Source: an uncultured Rhodospirillales bacterium
Lineage (GTDB): Bacteria; Pseudomonadota; Alphaproteobacteria; ATCC43930; CGMCC-115725
Length of the DNA stretch: 7,466 bases
Reading direction: 5' to 3'
Assembly: GCA_903897565.1 (NCBI GenBank)
Contig: CAIUCF010000718.1
Coordinates: forward strand, 1-7,466
The stretch's first letter is position 1. Each line of letters starts with the position of its first letter. Made by a program: the position numbers and the translations under genes. This document shows, piece after piece, positions 1-6,370 of this stretch. The notes below the pieces were generated by a model, which was given only the letters and a program-made list of their open reading frames with translations, was not told the origin of the DNA and did no database searches.

Positions 1-1
1 C

Positions 2-40
2 AATTCGGTGTTCGAACGGCTAGAGGAGCGCTTGGCATGA
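2..40 (+). CDS. 3' end of an upstream gene, possibly cobN (partial)
   Basis: Frame 2 is open from the window edge and reads NSVFERLEERLA before a TGA at 38-40. The TGA shares four bases (ATGA) with the cobO start, which is the usual sign of translational coupling inside an operon. Only 12 residues are visible, so identity cannot be established from sequence. CobN, the large subunit of aerobic cobaltochelatase, often precedes cobO in alphaproteobacteria, and a short charged helix of this kind would fit its extreme C-terminus. That naming is inference from context. The alternative is that no gene ends here and cobO simply has its own leader. Confidence 0.5.
   Translation, partial: NSVFERLEERLA
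23..28 (+). promoter_or_regulatory. Ribosome binding site of cobO
   Basis: GAGGAG lies 8 nt before the ATG at 37. It is a strong Shine-Dalgarno match at good spacing and fixes the cobO start. It lies inside the coding end of the upstream reading frame, consistent with coupled translation. Confidence 0.75.
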
Positions 41-660
41 CCGACCCCACGACCGACGAGGACGAGATCAATCGCCGCCACGCCGAGAAGATGGCCAAGC
101 ACAAGGCGGCCAAGGACAAGGCGTTGGCCGCTAAGACCGCCGATAAGGGCCTGCTGATCGTTCATACCGGGTCGGGCAAGGGCAAGTCGACGGCGGCGTT
201 CGGCATGGTCATGCGCTGCATCGGCCATGGCATGCCGGTGACGATCATCCAGTTCACCAAGGGCAAGTGGGACACCGGCGAGCGCGTCGTGCTCGACCGT
301 TTTCCCGAGCTCGTGACCTGCAAGGCGATGGGCGAGGGTTTCACCTGGGAGACCCAGGATCGCGCCCGCGACATCGCCGCCGCCGAGGCCGCCTGGGCTG
401 CCGCGCTTGCCGCCATTGCGGATCCGCGCAATGCGATGGTGGTGCTCGACGAGTTGAACATCGTGCTGCGCAACGGGTCTTTGCCGCTCGATGCGGTGCT
501 GGCCGGGCTGGCGGCGCGCCCGGAGAAGCTTCACGTCGTGGTCACCGGCCGCAACGCCAAGCCGGAATTGATCGAACTCGCCGATCTCGTCACCGAGATG
601 ACCTTGGTCAAGCACCCCTTCCAGGCCGGGATCAAGGCGCAGGTGGGGGTCGAATACTAG
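37..660 (+). CDS. cobO: Cob(I)yrinic acid a,c-diamide adenosyltransferase
   Basis: CobO/CobP/BtuR-family cytoplasmic enzyme. It transfers the 5'-deoxyadenosyl group of ATP to the Co(I) corrinoid, forming the cobalt-carbon bond of adenosylcobyrinic acid a,c-diamide. The 207-residue product has the family's usual length. A charged, Lys/Ala-rich N-terminal segment (about 1-37) precedes the P-loop TGSGKGKST at residues 44-52. A Walker-B-like strand VVLDELN is at 135-141, VVVTGRN at 167-173, and the characteristic end HPFQAGIKAQVGVEY closes the protein. In the family the P-loop binds ATP in an inverted orientation. The ATG has a good GAGGAG site and overlaps the preceding stop. The stop is one base before cobQ, so the two genes are almost certainly co-transcribed. 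No truncation or missing motif is seen. Confidence 0.96.
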   Translation: MTDPTTDEDEINRRHAEKMAKHKAAKDKALAAKTADKGLLIVHTGSGKGKSTAAFGMVMRCIGHGMPVTIIQFTKGKWDTGERVVLDRFPELVTCKAMGEGFTWETQDRARDIAAAEAAWAAALAAIADPRNAMVVLDELNIVLRNGSLPLDAVLAGLAARPEKLHVVVTGRNAKPELIELADLVTEMTLVKHPFQAGIKAQVGVEY

Positions 661-661
661 A

Positions 662-2149
662 ATGGTGATGGCGCGTCCGCCCGCAGCACTGATGATCCAG
701 GGCACCGGCTCCGATGTCGGCAAGTCGCTGATCGTCGCCGGGCTCGGCCGCGCCTTCACGAAGCGCGGGCTGCGCGTGCGGCCGTTCAAGCCGCAGAACA
801 TGTCGAACAACGCCGCCGTGACCGTCGATGGCGGCGAGATCGGTCGCGCCCAGGCGTTGCAGGCTCGCGCCTGTGGGGTCGAACCGGTCACCGACATGAA
901 CCCAGTCCTGCTGAAGCCGCAATCGGAAGGCGGCAGTCAGGTGGTCGTACAGGGCAGGGTGTTCGGCCAGACCAGCGCGCTGGGATACGGTGCGCTCAAG
1001 CCTACCCTGATGCCGAAGGTGATGGAGAGCTATGCGCGGCTTGGCCTAGGCGCCGATCTCGTGCTCGTCGAAGGCGCGGGGAGTCCGGCCGAAGTCAATT
1101 TGCGGGCCGGCGATATCGCCAATATGGGTTTCGCCGAGGCCGTCGATGTGCCGGTGATCCTGGTCGGCGACGTCAACCGCGGCGGCGTGCTCGCGGCCAT
1201 CGTCGGCACCCATGCGCTGCTTGAGCCGTCGGAACGGGCGCGGCTGAAGGGCTATATCGTCAACATGTTCCGCGGCGATGTCCGGCTGTTTCATCCGGCG
1301 CTCGATATCATCGCCGGCAGGACCGGTCTCGATTGCCTCGGTATCGTGCCCTATTTCGCCGCGGCCCGGCAGCTGCCGGCGGAAGACAGCATGGCACTCG
1401 ACCGGGTTGCCGGGATGGGGCGCGGCGCCGAGGGGACGATCAAGATCGTGGTGCCTCGGCTGCCACGGCTGTCGAATTTCGATGATCTCGACCCCTTGCA
1501 GGCCGAATCGGGCGTTTCCGTCGTTTTCGTCGAGCCGGGCCACGCGTTGCCGCGCGATGCCGACCTGGTGCTGCTGCCGGGATCGAAGGCGACCATCGCC
1601 GACCTCGCCAGTTTGCGCGAGCAGGGCTGGGACATTGATATTGCGGCGCATGTCCGCGCCGGCGGGCGGGTGCTCGGGCTGTGCGGCGGCTATCAGATGC
1701 TGGGACGGAGCATCGCCGATCCTGACGGCATCGAGGGCCTTCCGGGAACCGTGGCGGGACTGGGCCTGCTCGCCATCGACACGGTCTTCTCGGCCGAGAA
1801 GCGCCTCGTCTCGATCAAAGGCGATGATGAAATATCTGGGCTCGCGCTCGATGCCTATGAAATGCATATCGGCGTCACCAACGGCCCGGATACCGTCCGC
1901 CCGATGGTGAGGATCGACCGGCGCTCGGAGGGCGCGACATCGGCCGATGGTCGGGTCGCGGGCTGCTATCTCCATGGCCTTTTCGCCGCGGATGCATGGC
2001 GGCGCCGTTTCATCGCCGATCTCGGCGGTGAAGCCGACCCGAGCCTCAATCACGATCTCCTGATCGACCGCATCCTCGACGATCTTGCCGCGCATCTGGA
2101 AGCTCATCTCGATCTCGACCGCCTCTGGGAGATCGCCAATGGCCGTTAG
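662..2149 (+). CDS. cobQ: Cobyric acid synthase (glutamine-hydrolysing)
   Basis: CobQ/CbiP amidates carboxylates b, d, e and g of adenosylcobyrinic acid a,c-diamide in four ATP- and glutamine-dependent steps, giving adenosylcobyric acid. It is complete at 495 residues, the normal length. The N-terminal dethiobiotin-synthetase-like ATPase domain has P-loop GTGSDVGKS at 14-22, the family block KPQNMSNN at 43-50, and VEGAGSPAEVNL at 136-147. The C-terminal type I glutamine amidotransferase domain has LLPGSKAT at 304-311, the nucleophile Cys341 in GLCGGYQMLG (339-348), and the catalytic His438 in GCYLHGLF (434-441). The start at 662 is one base after the cobO stop. A G-rich stretch around 643-651 could serve as ribosome binding site. 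A second in-frame ATG at 668 is possible but more distant from it. The 3' end faces cobD across the hairpin repeat pair. Confidence 0.97.
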   Translation: MVMARPPAALMIQGTGSDVGKSLIVAGLGRAFTKRGLRVRPFKPQNMSNNAAVTVDGGEIGRAQALQARACGVEPVTDMNPVLLKPQSEGGSQVVVQGRVFGQTSALGYGALKPTLMPKVMESYARLGLGADLVLVEGAGSPAEVNLRAGDIANMGFAEAVDVPVILVGDVNRGGVLAAIVGTHALLEPSERARLKGYIVNMFRGDVRLFHPALDIIAGRTGLDCLGIVPYFAAARQLPAEDSMALDRVAGMGRGAEGTIKIVVPRLPRLSNFDDLDPLQAESGVSVVFVEPGHALPRDADLVLLPGSKATIADLASLREQGWDIDIAAHVRAGGRVLGLCGGYQMLGRSIADPDGIEGLPGTVAGLGLLAIDTVFSAEKRLVSIKGDDEISGLALDAYEMHIGVTNGPDTVRPMVRIDRRSEGATSADGRVAGCYLHGLFAADAWRRRFIADLGGEADPSLNHDLLIDRILDDLAAHLEAHLDLDRLWEIANGR

Positions 2150-2176
2150 GGAGAGGGTCGATACCGCGCTTCTCTT

Positions 2177-2206
2177 TTCGTCATCCCGGCGAAAGCCGGG
2201 ATCCAG
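2177..2206 (+). repeat. REP-like palindromic unit, left arm
   Basis: This 30-nt unit is one half of a perfect inverted repeat whose other half is at 2262-2291. The unit folds on itself: ATCCCGGC (2183-2190) pairs with GCCGGGAT (2195-2202) around a GAAA loop (2191-2194). Units of this consensus are very common between genes in sphingomonads and some other alphaproteobacteria (general knowledge; I could not count copies). Similarity between the two arms continues outwards to 2171 with two mismatches. The unit is non-coding. Confidence 0.9.
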
Positions 2207-2261
2207 CATGAGCCGCGTCTGCGGCGACACGAGTCTTTTCCGCGCTGCCGCGCGTAAGGAA

Positions 2262-2291
2262 CTGGATCCCGGCTTTCGCCGGGATGACGAA
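2262..2291 (-). repeat. REP-like palindromic unit, right arm
   Basis: This is the exact reverse complement of 2177-2206, 55 nt away from it. Its own 8-bp stem is ATCCCGGC (2266-2273) with GCCGGGAT (2278-2285) around a TTTC loop, which reads GAAA on the other strand. The pair could form either two small hairpins or one 30-bp stem with a 55-nt loop. It lies between the converging ends of cobQ and cobD, where a transcription barrier or mRNA 3'-end stabiliser would be useful. Neither arm is followed by a T-run on either strand, so it is not a canonical intrinsic terminator. Confidence 0.9.
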
Positions 2292-2342
2292 TGGAGAGGC
2301 TGCGTGGATCGAGGAGTCCTGGCGGCCATCGCGGACGCGGAA

Positions 2343-3347
2343 TTACCCCGCGATCAGGCCAATCCCCGCGAGCAGCACCACCAGCAGCAGGCAGGCCACC
2401 CAATAGAGGCTGAGCGCGCGGCGGATGTTGGCGGCGGTCGCCTTGGCGCGGCCGTCGCCGAGCCAGGGATCGTTGACCACCACCTGGCCGTAATGGCGGG
2501 GTCCCAGCAGGGCGAGATCGAGCGCGCCGGCGATCGCCGATTCCGGCCAGCCGCCATTTGGCGACCGGTGGCGGCCATGGTCGCGCCACATGATGCGCCA
2601 CGCCGCGCCAGGCATGCCCTTGGTGACGAATGCTGCTGCGGCAATGATCAGGAATCCGGCAATGCGCGCCGGGATCAGGTTGAGCAGATCGTCGAAGCGC
2701 GCAGAGGCCCAGCCGAAGGCGCGGTAGCGGGCATTGCGATGGCCGATCATGCTGTCGAGGGTATTGGCCATCTTGTAGGCGAGCAGCCCGGGCAGCCCGG
2801 CGATCAGATAGGCGAAGGCGGGGGCGACGACGCCGTCGCTGAAGTTCTCGGCGAGCGACTCGATCGCCGCACGGGCGACGGCATACTCGTCGAGGGATTC
2901 CGGGTCGCGACCTACGATGTGGCGGACGGCGTCACGGCCGCCGCTGAGCCCCGATTGTTCCAGGCCGTGGGCGACGCGGGCGACATGGTCATAGAGGCTG
3001 CGTTGCGCGATCAGGATCGCGACGGCCAGGCATTCCCAGCCCCATCCCAAGGTGAAACAGCCGAGCACGAGGCTGATCAGAGTGCCGATGGCCGCCGCCG
3101 CGGTGACCAGCACCACCAGCGTGACGATACCGCGCAGCTTGCGGCTCGGTTCGTCGCGGTTCTCGCGGTTGAGCCGGGCGTCGAACAGGGCTATGGCTCT
3201 GCCCGCGAGCACGACCGGATGCGGCACGCGCGCGAACAGCCACGGCATTTCGCCGAGCAGGGCGTCGGCGACCAGGGCCAGGATCAGGACGAAGACGCGA
3301 TCGCCGAGATGGGCGGGCAGGGCCAGGAAATAGGGAAGCGTTGTCAT
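2343..3347 (-). CDS. cobD: Adenosylcobinamide-phosphate synthase (CobD/CbiB)
   Basis: Integral membrane enzyme that joins adenosylcobyric acid to (R)-1-amino-2-propanol or its phosphate, giving adenosylcobinamide (phosphate) before nucleotide-loop assembly. At 334 residues it is slightly longer than the usual 310-320, the extra being N-terminal. Hydrophobic segments lie near 17-32, 73-97, 103-115, 173-191, 228-241 and at the C-terminus (about 316-333). Family blocks are clear: HPVVLAGRAIALFD (43-56), IVGRDPESLDEY (144-155) running into IESLAENFSDGVVAPAF (162-178), YKMANTLDSMIGHRN (191-205), FGWASARFDDLLNLIPARI (211-229) and SPNGGWPESAIAGAL (262-276). It is the only minus-strand gene, convergent with cobQ and divergent from cbiX, so it must have its own promoter. 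The ATG has no strong Shine-Dalgarno. cobC, which often sits beside cobD, is not in the window. Confidence 0.95.
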   Translation of the reverse strand: MTTLPYFLALPAHLGDRVFVLILALVADALLGEMPWLFARVPHPVVLAGRAIALFDARLNRENRDEPSRKLRGIVTLVVLVTAAAAIGTLISLVLGCFTLGWGWECLAVAILIAQRSLYDHVARVAHGLEQSGLSGGRDAVRHIVGRDPESLDEYAVARAAIESLAENFSDGVVAPAFAYLIAGLPGLLAYKMANTLDSMIGHRNARYRAFGWASARFDDLLNLIPARIAGFLIIAAAAFVTKGMPGAAWRIMWRDHGRHRSPNGGWPESAIAGALDLALLGPRHYGQVVVNDPWLGDGRAKATAANIRRALSLYWVACLLLVVLLAGIGLIAG

Positions 3348-3436
3348 CGGCCGCGAGAATGGCGATCCTCGCCCGCTCTGGTCAATCGCTTCCGTCGCAT
3401 TAGTTTGTCGAAGCTTGCAGCATGAATGAGGTCACC
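3348..3436. promoter_or_regulatory. Divergent intergenic region, presumed promoters of cobD and cbiX
   Basis: This short gap between divergently read genes must contain or transmit transcription starts in both directions, at least for cobD. I see no convincing -35/-10 pair. TGGTCA (3379-3384) with TAGTTT (3401-3406) at 16 nt is a weak candidate for cbiX. No B12-box of the cobalamin riboswitch is recognisable and the gap is too short for a full one. GAGG at 3428-3431 is the best ribosome binding site and points to the ATG at 3437. Confidence 0.35.
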
Positions 3437-4492
3437 ATGACAGTCGATATCGCCGAACGCGCGCAGGACGGCGCCACGATCGCCGAGAGCGATAGCATCG
3501 GTATCATGGTCTGCGGCCATGGCAGCCGCGATGTCGACGCGCTCAGCGAGTTCCGCTTCGTCGCCGAAGGCATCAAGGCCCGACTGCCGCAATATCCGAT
3601 CGAGAGCGGCTATCTCGAATTCGCCCGGCCGATCATCCGCGACGGGCTGGAGGCGCTGAAGGCCAAGGGGATCAAGCGGATCCTCGCCGTGCCGGGGATG
3701 CTGTTCGCCGCAACCCATGTCAAGAACGACCTGCCCTGGGAGCTCAACAGCTTCATGGCAGACAATCCGGGGGTGACTGTCAATTTCGGTCGGGAGCTCG
3801 GGATCGAACCGAGGTTGCTGCGCGCCTGCGCCGACCGCATCGCCGAGGCCGAAGCGGCCTGCACCAAGACCGTCGCCCGGGAAGATACCTTGCTGATGGT
3901 GGTGGGCCGTGGCACCAACGACCCCGACGCCAATTCCAATATCTCGAAGATCGCGCGGTTCCTGTGGGAAGGCATGGGGTTCGGCTGGGCCGAGGTCTCG
4001 TTCAGCGGTGTCGCGTTCCCCAGCGTCGATGTCGGGCTGAAGCGCGCCGCGCGGCTCGGCTACAAGCGCATCATCGTGTTCCCCTATTTCCTGTTCACCG
4101 GCATCCTGGTGAAGCGGATCTATGAACAGACCCGCGGGGTTGCCGCGTTGTTCCCGGAGATCGAATTCGTCGAGGCGCCCTATCTGCGGGATCATCCGCT
4201 GGTGATGGACGCCTTCGCCGACCGTGCCCGCGAAATCCTCGACGGACCGCCGGCCATGAACTGCCAGCTCTGCAAGTACCGCACACAGGTGCTGGGCTAC
4301 GAAGCCGAGGTCGGCGCGCGACAGGAAGGGCATCATCATCATGTCCGCGGCGTCGGCACCGACGCCGATCACGGTCATGATCATCACGGTCATGACCACC
4401 ATGCCCACGATCATCACGCCCATGCCGATCACGGGCACGATCATGCGCATGGCCATGACCATGGTCACGACCACCCCCATCCGCATCGCTGA
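3437..4492 (+). CDS. cbiX: Large-form sirohydrochlorin cobaltochelatase CbiX, MXCXXC and His-rich tail
   Basis: Class II chelatase inserting Co2+ into sirohydrochlorin (or a related precorrin) without ATP. The start at 3437 is preferred because GAGG lies 5 nt upstream. An in-frame ATG at 3422 adds five residues but has no such site. From 3437 the protein has 351 residues in two CbiX repeats. The first carries CGHGSR (His28) and ATHVKNDLP (His94), the likely metal-handling histidines. The second begins near LLMVVGRGTND (152-162) and continues through FPYFLFTGILVKRIYEQ. MNCQLC (274-279) matches the MXCXXC motif shown to hold a 4Fe-4S centre in Bacillus megaterium CbiXL. The tail from about 299 has 25 histidines in 53 residues, mostly HD/HG/HA pairs, and probably holds cobalt or nickel. 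cobH follows after 13 nt. Sirohaem ferrochelatase activity is a less likely alternative. Confidence 0.92.
   Translation: MTVDIAERAQDGATIAESDSIGIMVCGHGSRDVDALSEFRFVAEGIKARLPQYPIESGYLEFARPIIRDGLEALKAKGIKRILAVPGMLFAATHVKNDLPWELNSFMADNPGVTVNFGRELGIEPRLLRACADRIAEAEAACTKTVAREDTLLMVVGRGTNDPDANSNISKIARFLWEGMGFGWAEVSFSGVAFPSVDVGLKRAARLGYKRIIVFPYFLFTGILVKRIYEQTRGVAALFPEIEFVEAPYLRDHPLVMDAFADRAREILDGPPAMNCQLCKYRTQVLGYEAEVGARQEGHHHHVRGVGTDADHGHDHHGHDHHAHDHHAHADHGHDHAHGHDHGHDHPHPHR
4331..4489 (+). repeat. Low-complexity CAT/CAC codon tract encoding the CbiX His tail
   Basis: The DNA is a degenerate tandem array of His-Asp/Gly/Ala codons. The 13-nt word ATCACGGTCATGA occurs at 4368-4380 and again at 4383-4395, a 15-nt (five-codon) period. 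Such tracts tend to expand and contract by slippage, so tail length is expected to vary between strains. The +1 frame reads through it as an Ile/Met/Thr-rich peptide that can be mistaken for a cobH N-terminus. Confidence 0.8.
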
Positions 4493-4505
4493 TCCGGTTG
4501 GTTCG

Positions 4506-5159
4506 ATGATCTCGATGACTTACCTACGCGACCCGGCGGCGATCTATCGCGAGAGTTTCGCGACGATCCGGCGCGAGGCCGACCTCTCGGCGCTGCCGGA
4601 GGCGCTGCATGCGCTCGCGATCCGGTTGGTTCACGCGGTGGGCGACGTCTCGATCCTGGGCGATCTCCATTGGTCAGGCGACGTCGTGCCCGCGGCGCGG
4701 GCCGCGCTTGCTTCCGGCGCACCGATCCTCGTCGATGCGGCGATGGTCGAGAAGGGCATCACGCGCACCCGGCTCGCCGCCGGCAACGAGATCGTCTGCA
4801 CACTCGGCGATCCCGAGACGACGAAGCGGGCCGCGGCGCTCGCGACGACCCGGTCGGCCGCGGCAGTCGACCTTTGGCTGCCGCGTCTGGCCGACGCCGT
4901 GGTGGCAATCGGCAATGCGCCGACAGCGCTGTTCCGCCTGCTCGAGCTGCTCGCCGAAGGTGCGCCACGACCCGCGGCGATCCTCGCCTTTCCCGTCGGC
5001 TTCGTCGGCGCCACAGAATCCAAGGAAGCGCTTGTCGCCGCGGGGCTGGATATTCCCTACGTCACCTTGCGCGGCCGACGGGGCGGCAGCGCGCTCGCGG
5101 CTGCGGCGGTCAACGCGCTCGCCGGCGCGGCGCGTGAAGGCCTGGAGGCGGAGGCGTGA
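4506..5159 (+). CDS. cobH: Precorrin-8X methylmutase
   Basis: CobH/CbiC moves the C-11 methyl of precorrin-8X to C-12, producing hydrogenobyrinate (or the cobalt form, cobyrinate, in the cobalt-early route). The product is 217 residues, near the usual 210. The catalytic histidine is His43 in RLVHAVG, the same position as in Pseudomonas denitrificans CobH as I recall it. Other family blocks are YLRDPAAIYRESF (6-18), GAPILVDAAMVEKGITRTRL (71-90), AAGNEIVCTLGDP (91-103), VVAIGNAPTALF (132-143), FPVGFVGATESKEAL (162-176) and RGRRGGSA (189-196). The frame is open back to an ATG at 4341, but that extension lies over the cbiX His tail and is a low-complexity artefact. The ATG at 4506, or 4515 just inside, fits the homologues. 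Neither has a clear Shine-Dalgarno, so translation is probably coupled to cbiX, which ends 13 nt upstream. Confidence 0.95.
   Translation: MISMTYLRDPAAIYRESFATIRREADLSALPEALHALAIRLVHAVGDVSILGDLHWSGDVVPAARAALASGAPILVDAAMVEKGITRTRLAAGNEIVCTLGDPETTKRAAALATTRSAAAVDLWLPRLADAVVAIGNAPTALFRLLELLAEGAPRPAAILAFPVGFVGATESKEALVAAGLDIPYVTLRGRRGGSALAAAAVNALAGAAREGLEAEA
5144..5148 (+). promoter_or_regulatory. Ribosome binding site of cobL
   Basis: GGAGG lies 7 nt before the GTG at 5156, within the last codons of cobH. It supports the GTG start, whose GTGA overlaps the cobH stop by four bases. Confidence 0.75.
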
Positions 5160-6370
5160 CTGCATCCTGGCTGACGGTCGTCGGCATCGGCGAGGAGGCG
5201 GGCGGCGGCATCGACCCCCAGGCCTGGCCGCTGATCCGCGATGCCGAATTGCTGGTCGGCGGCGAGCGCCACCTCGCAACCGTCCCGCAAGAGGCGTCGA
5301 CGGCCAAGCGGGTGGTATGGGCGCAGCCCTTTGCTGCCACGGTTGACGCCATCCTTGCGCATCGTGGCCGCTGCGTCGTCGTGCTTGCCAGTGGCGACCC
5401 GATGGAGTGGGGCGTGGGTGCGACGCTCTCCCGTCATCTCTCGGCGCGCGAAATGACGATCCTGCCGCATCCCGGCGCGTTCTCGCTGGCCGCTGCCCGA
5501 CTTGCCTGGCCGCTCCACGCCGTTCGCAGGGTGACGCTGCACGGCCGTCCGCTGGATCGTCTGGCGCTGTTCCTGCAGCCGGGGATGCGACTGCTGGCGC
5601 TGTCGCGTGACGGCGAGACGCCGATCCAGGTTGCCCGCTGGCTCGACGCTCAGGGTTGGGGCGCCAGCGAGATCACCGTGCTCGAGCGGCTCGGCGGCCC
5701 GCATGAGCGCATCGTCTCGACCACCGCCGCGACCTTCCCGAAAGAGGCTTTCGCCGATCTCAACACGCTCGCAATCCAGTTTCGCCCCAGCGCGGCGGCA
5801 CGGATCCTGTCGCGGCTTGCCGGCTTGCCGGATTCCTGCTTCGAGAACGACGGCCAACTGACCAAGCAGGATGTCCGCGCTGCGACGCTGGCCAAGCTCG
5901 CGCCCTGCGCCGGCGAAGTGCTGTGGGATATCGGCGCCGGCTGCGGCTCGATCGCGATCGAGTGGCTGCGGGCGGATGAGGGCATGCGCGCCGTGGCGGT
6001 CGAGCGCGAGCCGTCGCGGGTCGGTTTGATCGCCCGCAACGCCAGTGCCTTGGGGGTGCCCGACATCCAGATCGTCGAAGGCCAGGCGCCGGGCGCCCTG
6101 ACAGATCTGCCGCGGCCGGATGCTGTCTTCATCGGCGGCGGTCTCAGCATCGAGACCATCGATCTGTCCTGGGCCGCACTGGCCCCCGGCGGCAGGCTGG
6201 TCGCCAATGCCGTCTCCGTCGAGGGTGAGCGCGTCCTGCTCGACGCCTTCGATCGTCTGGGCGGCGCCTTGACCCGGATCGCGGTCAGTCATGTCCGGGC
6301 GCTTGCCGATCACCATGTCTGGCGGCCCGCGATGCCGGTCTGTCAGTTCGTTGCGAGCAAGCCGCGTTGA
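5156..6370 (+). CDS. cobL: Precorrin-6Y C5,15-methyltransferase (decarboxylating), CbiE-CbiT fusion
   Basis: Bifunctional enzyme that uses two S-adenosylmethionine molecules to methylate C-5 and C-15 of precorrin-6B and decarboxylate the C-12 acetate, giving precorrin-8X, the substrate of the neighbouring CobH. It has 404 residues, close to the usual 410 or so. The N-terminal CbiE-type domain (about 5-205) has VVGIG (8-12), VVVLASGDPMEWGVG (74-88), LPHPGAFSLAAARL (103-116) and ALSRDGETP (148-156). The C-terminal CbiT-type domain starts at about 230 with LTKQDVRAATLAKL (235-248), the SAM-binding motif DIGAGCGSIAIEW (258-270), VEREP (282-286) and FIGGG (325-329). The GTG start overlaps the cobH stop by 4 nt and has a GGAGG site. 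The fused form is typical of the aerobic pathway but does not by itself exclude the other route. Confidence 0.96.
   Translation: MTASWLTVVGIGEEAGGGIDPQAWPLIRDAELLVGGERHLATVPQEASTAKRVVWAQPFAATVDAILAHRGRCVVVLASGDPMEWGVGATLSRHLSAREMTILPHPGAFSLAAARLAWPLHAVRRVTLHGRPLDRLALFLQPGMRLLALSRDGETPIQVARWLDAQGWGASEITVLERLGGPHERIVSTTAATFPKEAFADLNTLAIQFRPSAAARILSRLAGLPDSCFENDGQLTKQDVRAATLAKLAPCAGEVLWDIGAGCGSIAIEWLRADEGMRAVAVEREPSRVGLIARNASALGVPDIQIVEGQAPGALTDLPRPDAVFIGGGLSIETIDLSWAALAPGGRLVANAVSVEGERVLLDAFDRLGGALTRIAVSHVRALADHHVWRPAMPVCQFVASKPR

Larger units (their letters stand above)
2150..2342. other. Convergent intergenic region cobQ/cobD
   Basis: This is 193 bp without a credible gene. Besides the two repeat arms, the 55-nt spacer contains a small possible stem GCCGC-GTCT-GCGGC (2212-2225). 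Reading frames crossing it exist on both strands. They translate the repeat into peptides such as SSRRKPGS and HPGESRDP, which are typical artefacts of this repeat family. No promoter or RNA gene is evident. Confidence 0.8.

Noticed and set aside
2177..2291. Intrinsic terminator for cobQ or cobD
   Set aside because: The stems are strong but no T-run follows either hairpin on either strand, so I describe it as a repeat with only a possible transcription-barrier role.
1046..2329. Long minus-strand open frame opposite cobQ
   Set aside because: It is a GC-rich shadow of cobQ with no recognisable domain. Its N-terminal part is a translation of the palindromic repeat (SSRRKPGS and DPGFRRDDE), a known type of false gene.
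2085..3425. Plus-strand open frame of 446 codons opposite cobD
   Set aside because: It starts inside cobQ, runs through the repeat and lies antisense to the well-conserved cobD. Its composition is Asp/Gln/Arg-rich low-complexity with no family motif.
3344..4486. Minus-strand open frame of 380 codons opposite cbiX
   Set aside because: Its Met/Val-rich start is the reverse reading of the His-codon tract and the rest is antisense to clearly conserved CbiX motifs.
4331..4489. Possible CRISPR-like or satellite repeat array
   Set aside because: The periodicity comes from His/Asp/Gly codons in frame with cbiX. There are no uniform repeats with unique spacers.
4491..4632. 14-nt direct repeat GATCCGGTTGGTTC at 4491-4504 and 4619-4632
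   Set aside because: The second copy lies in a conserved part of cobH (RLVH catalytic region) and no mobile element or duplication surrounds the copies. It is probably coincidence.
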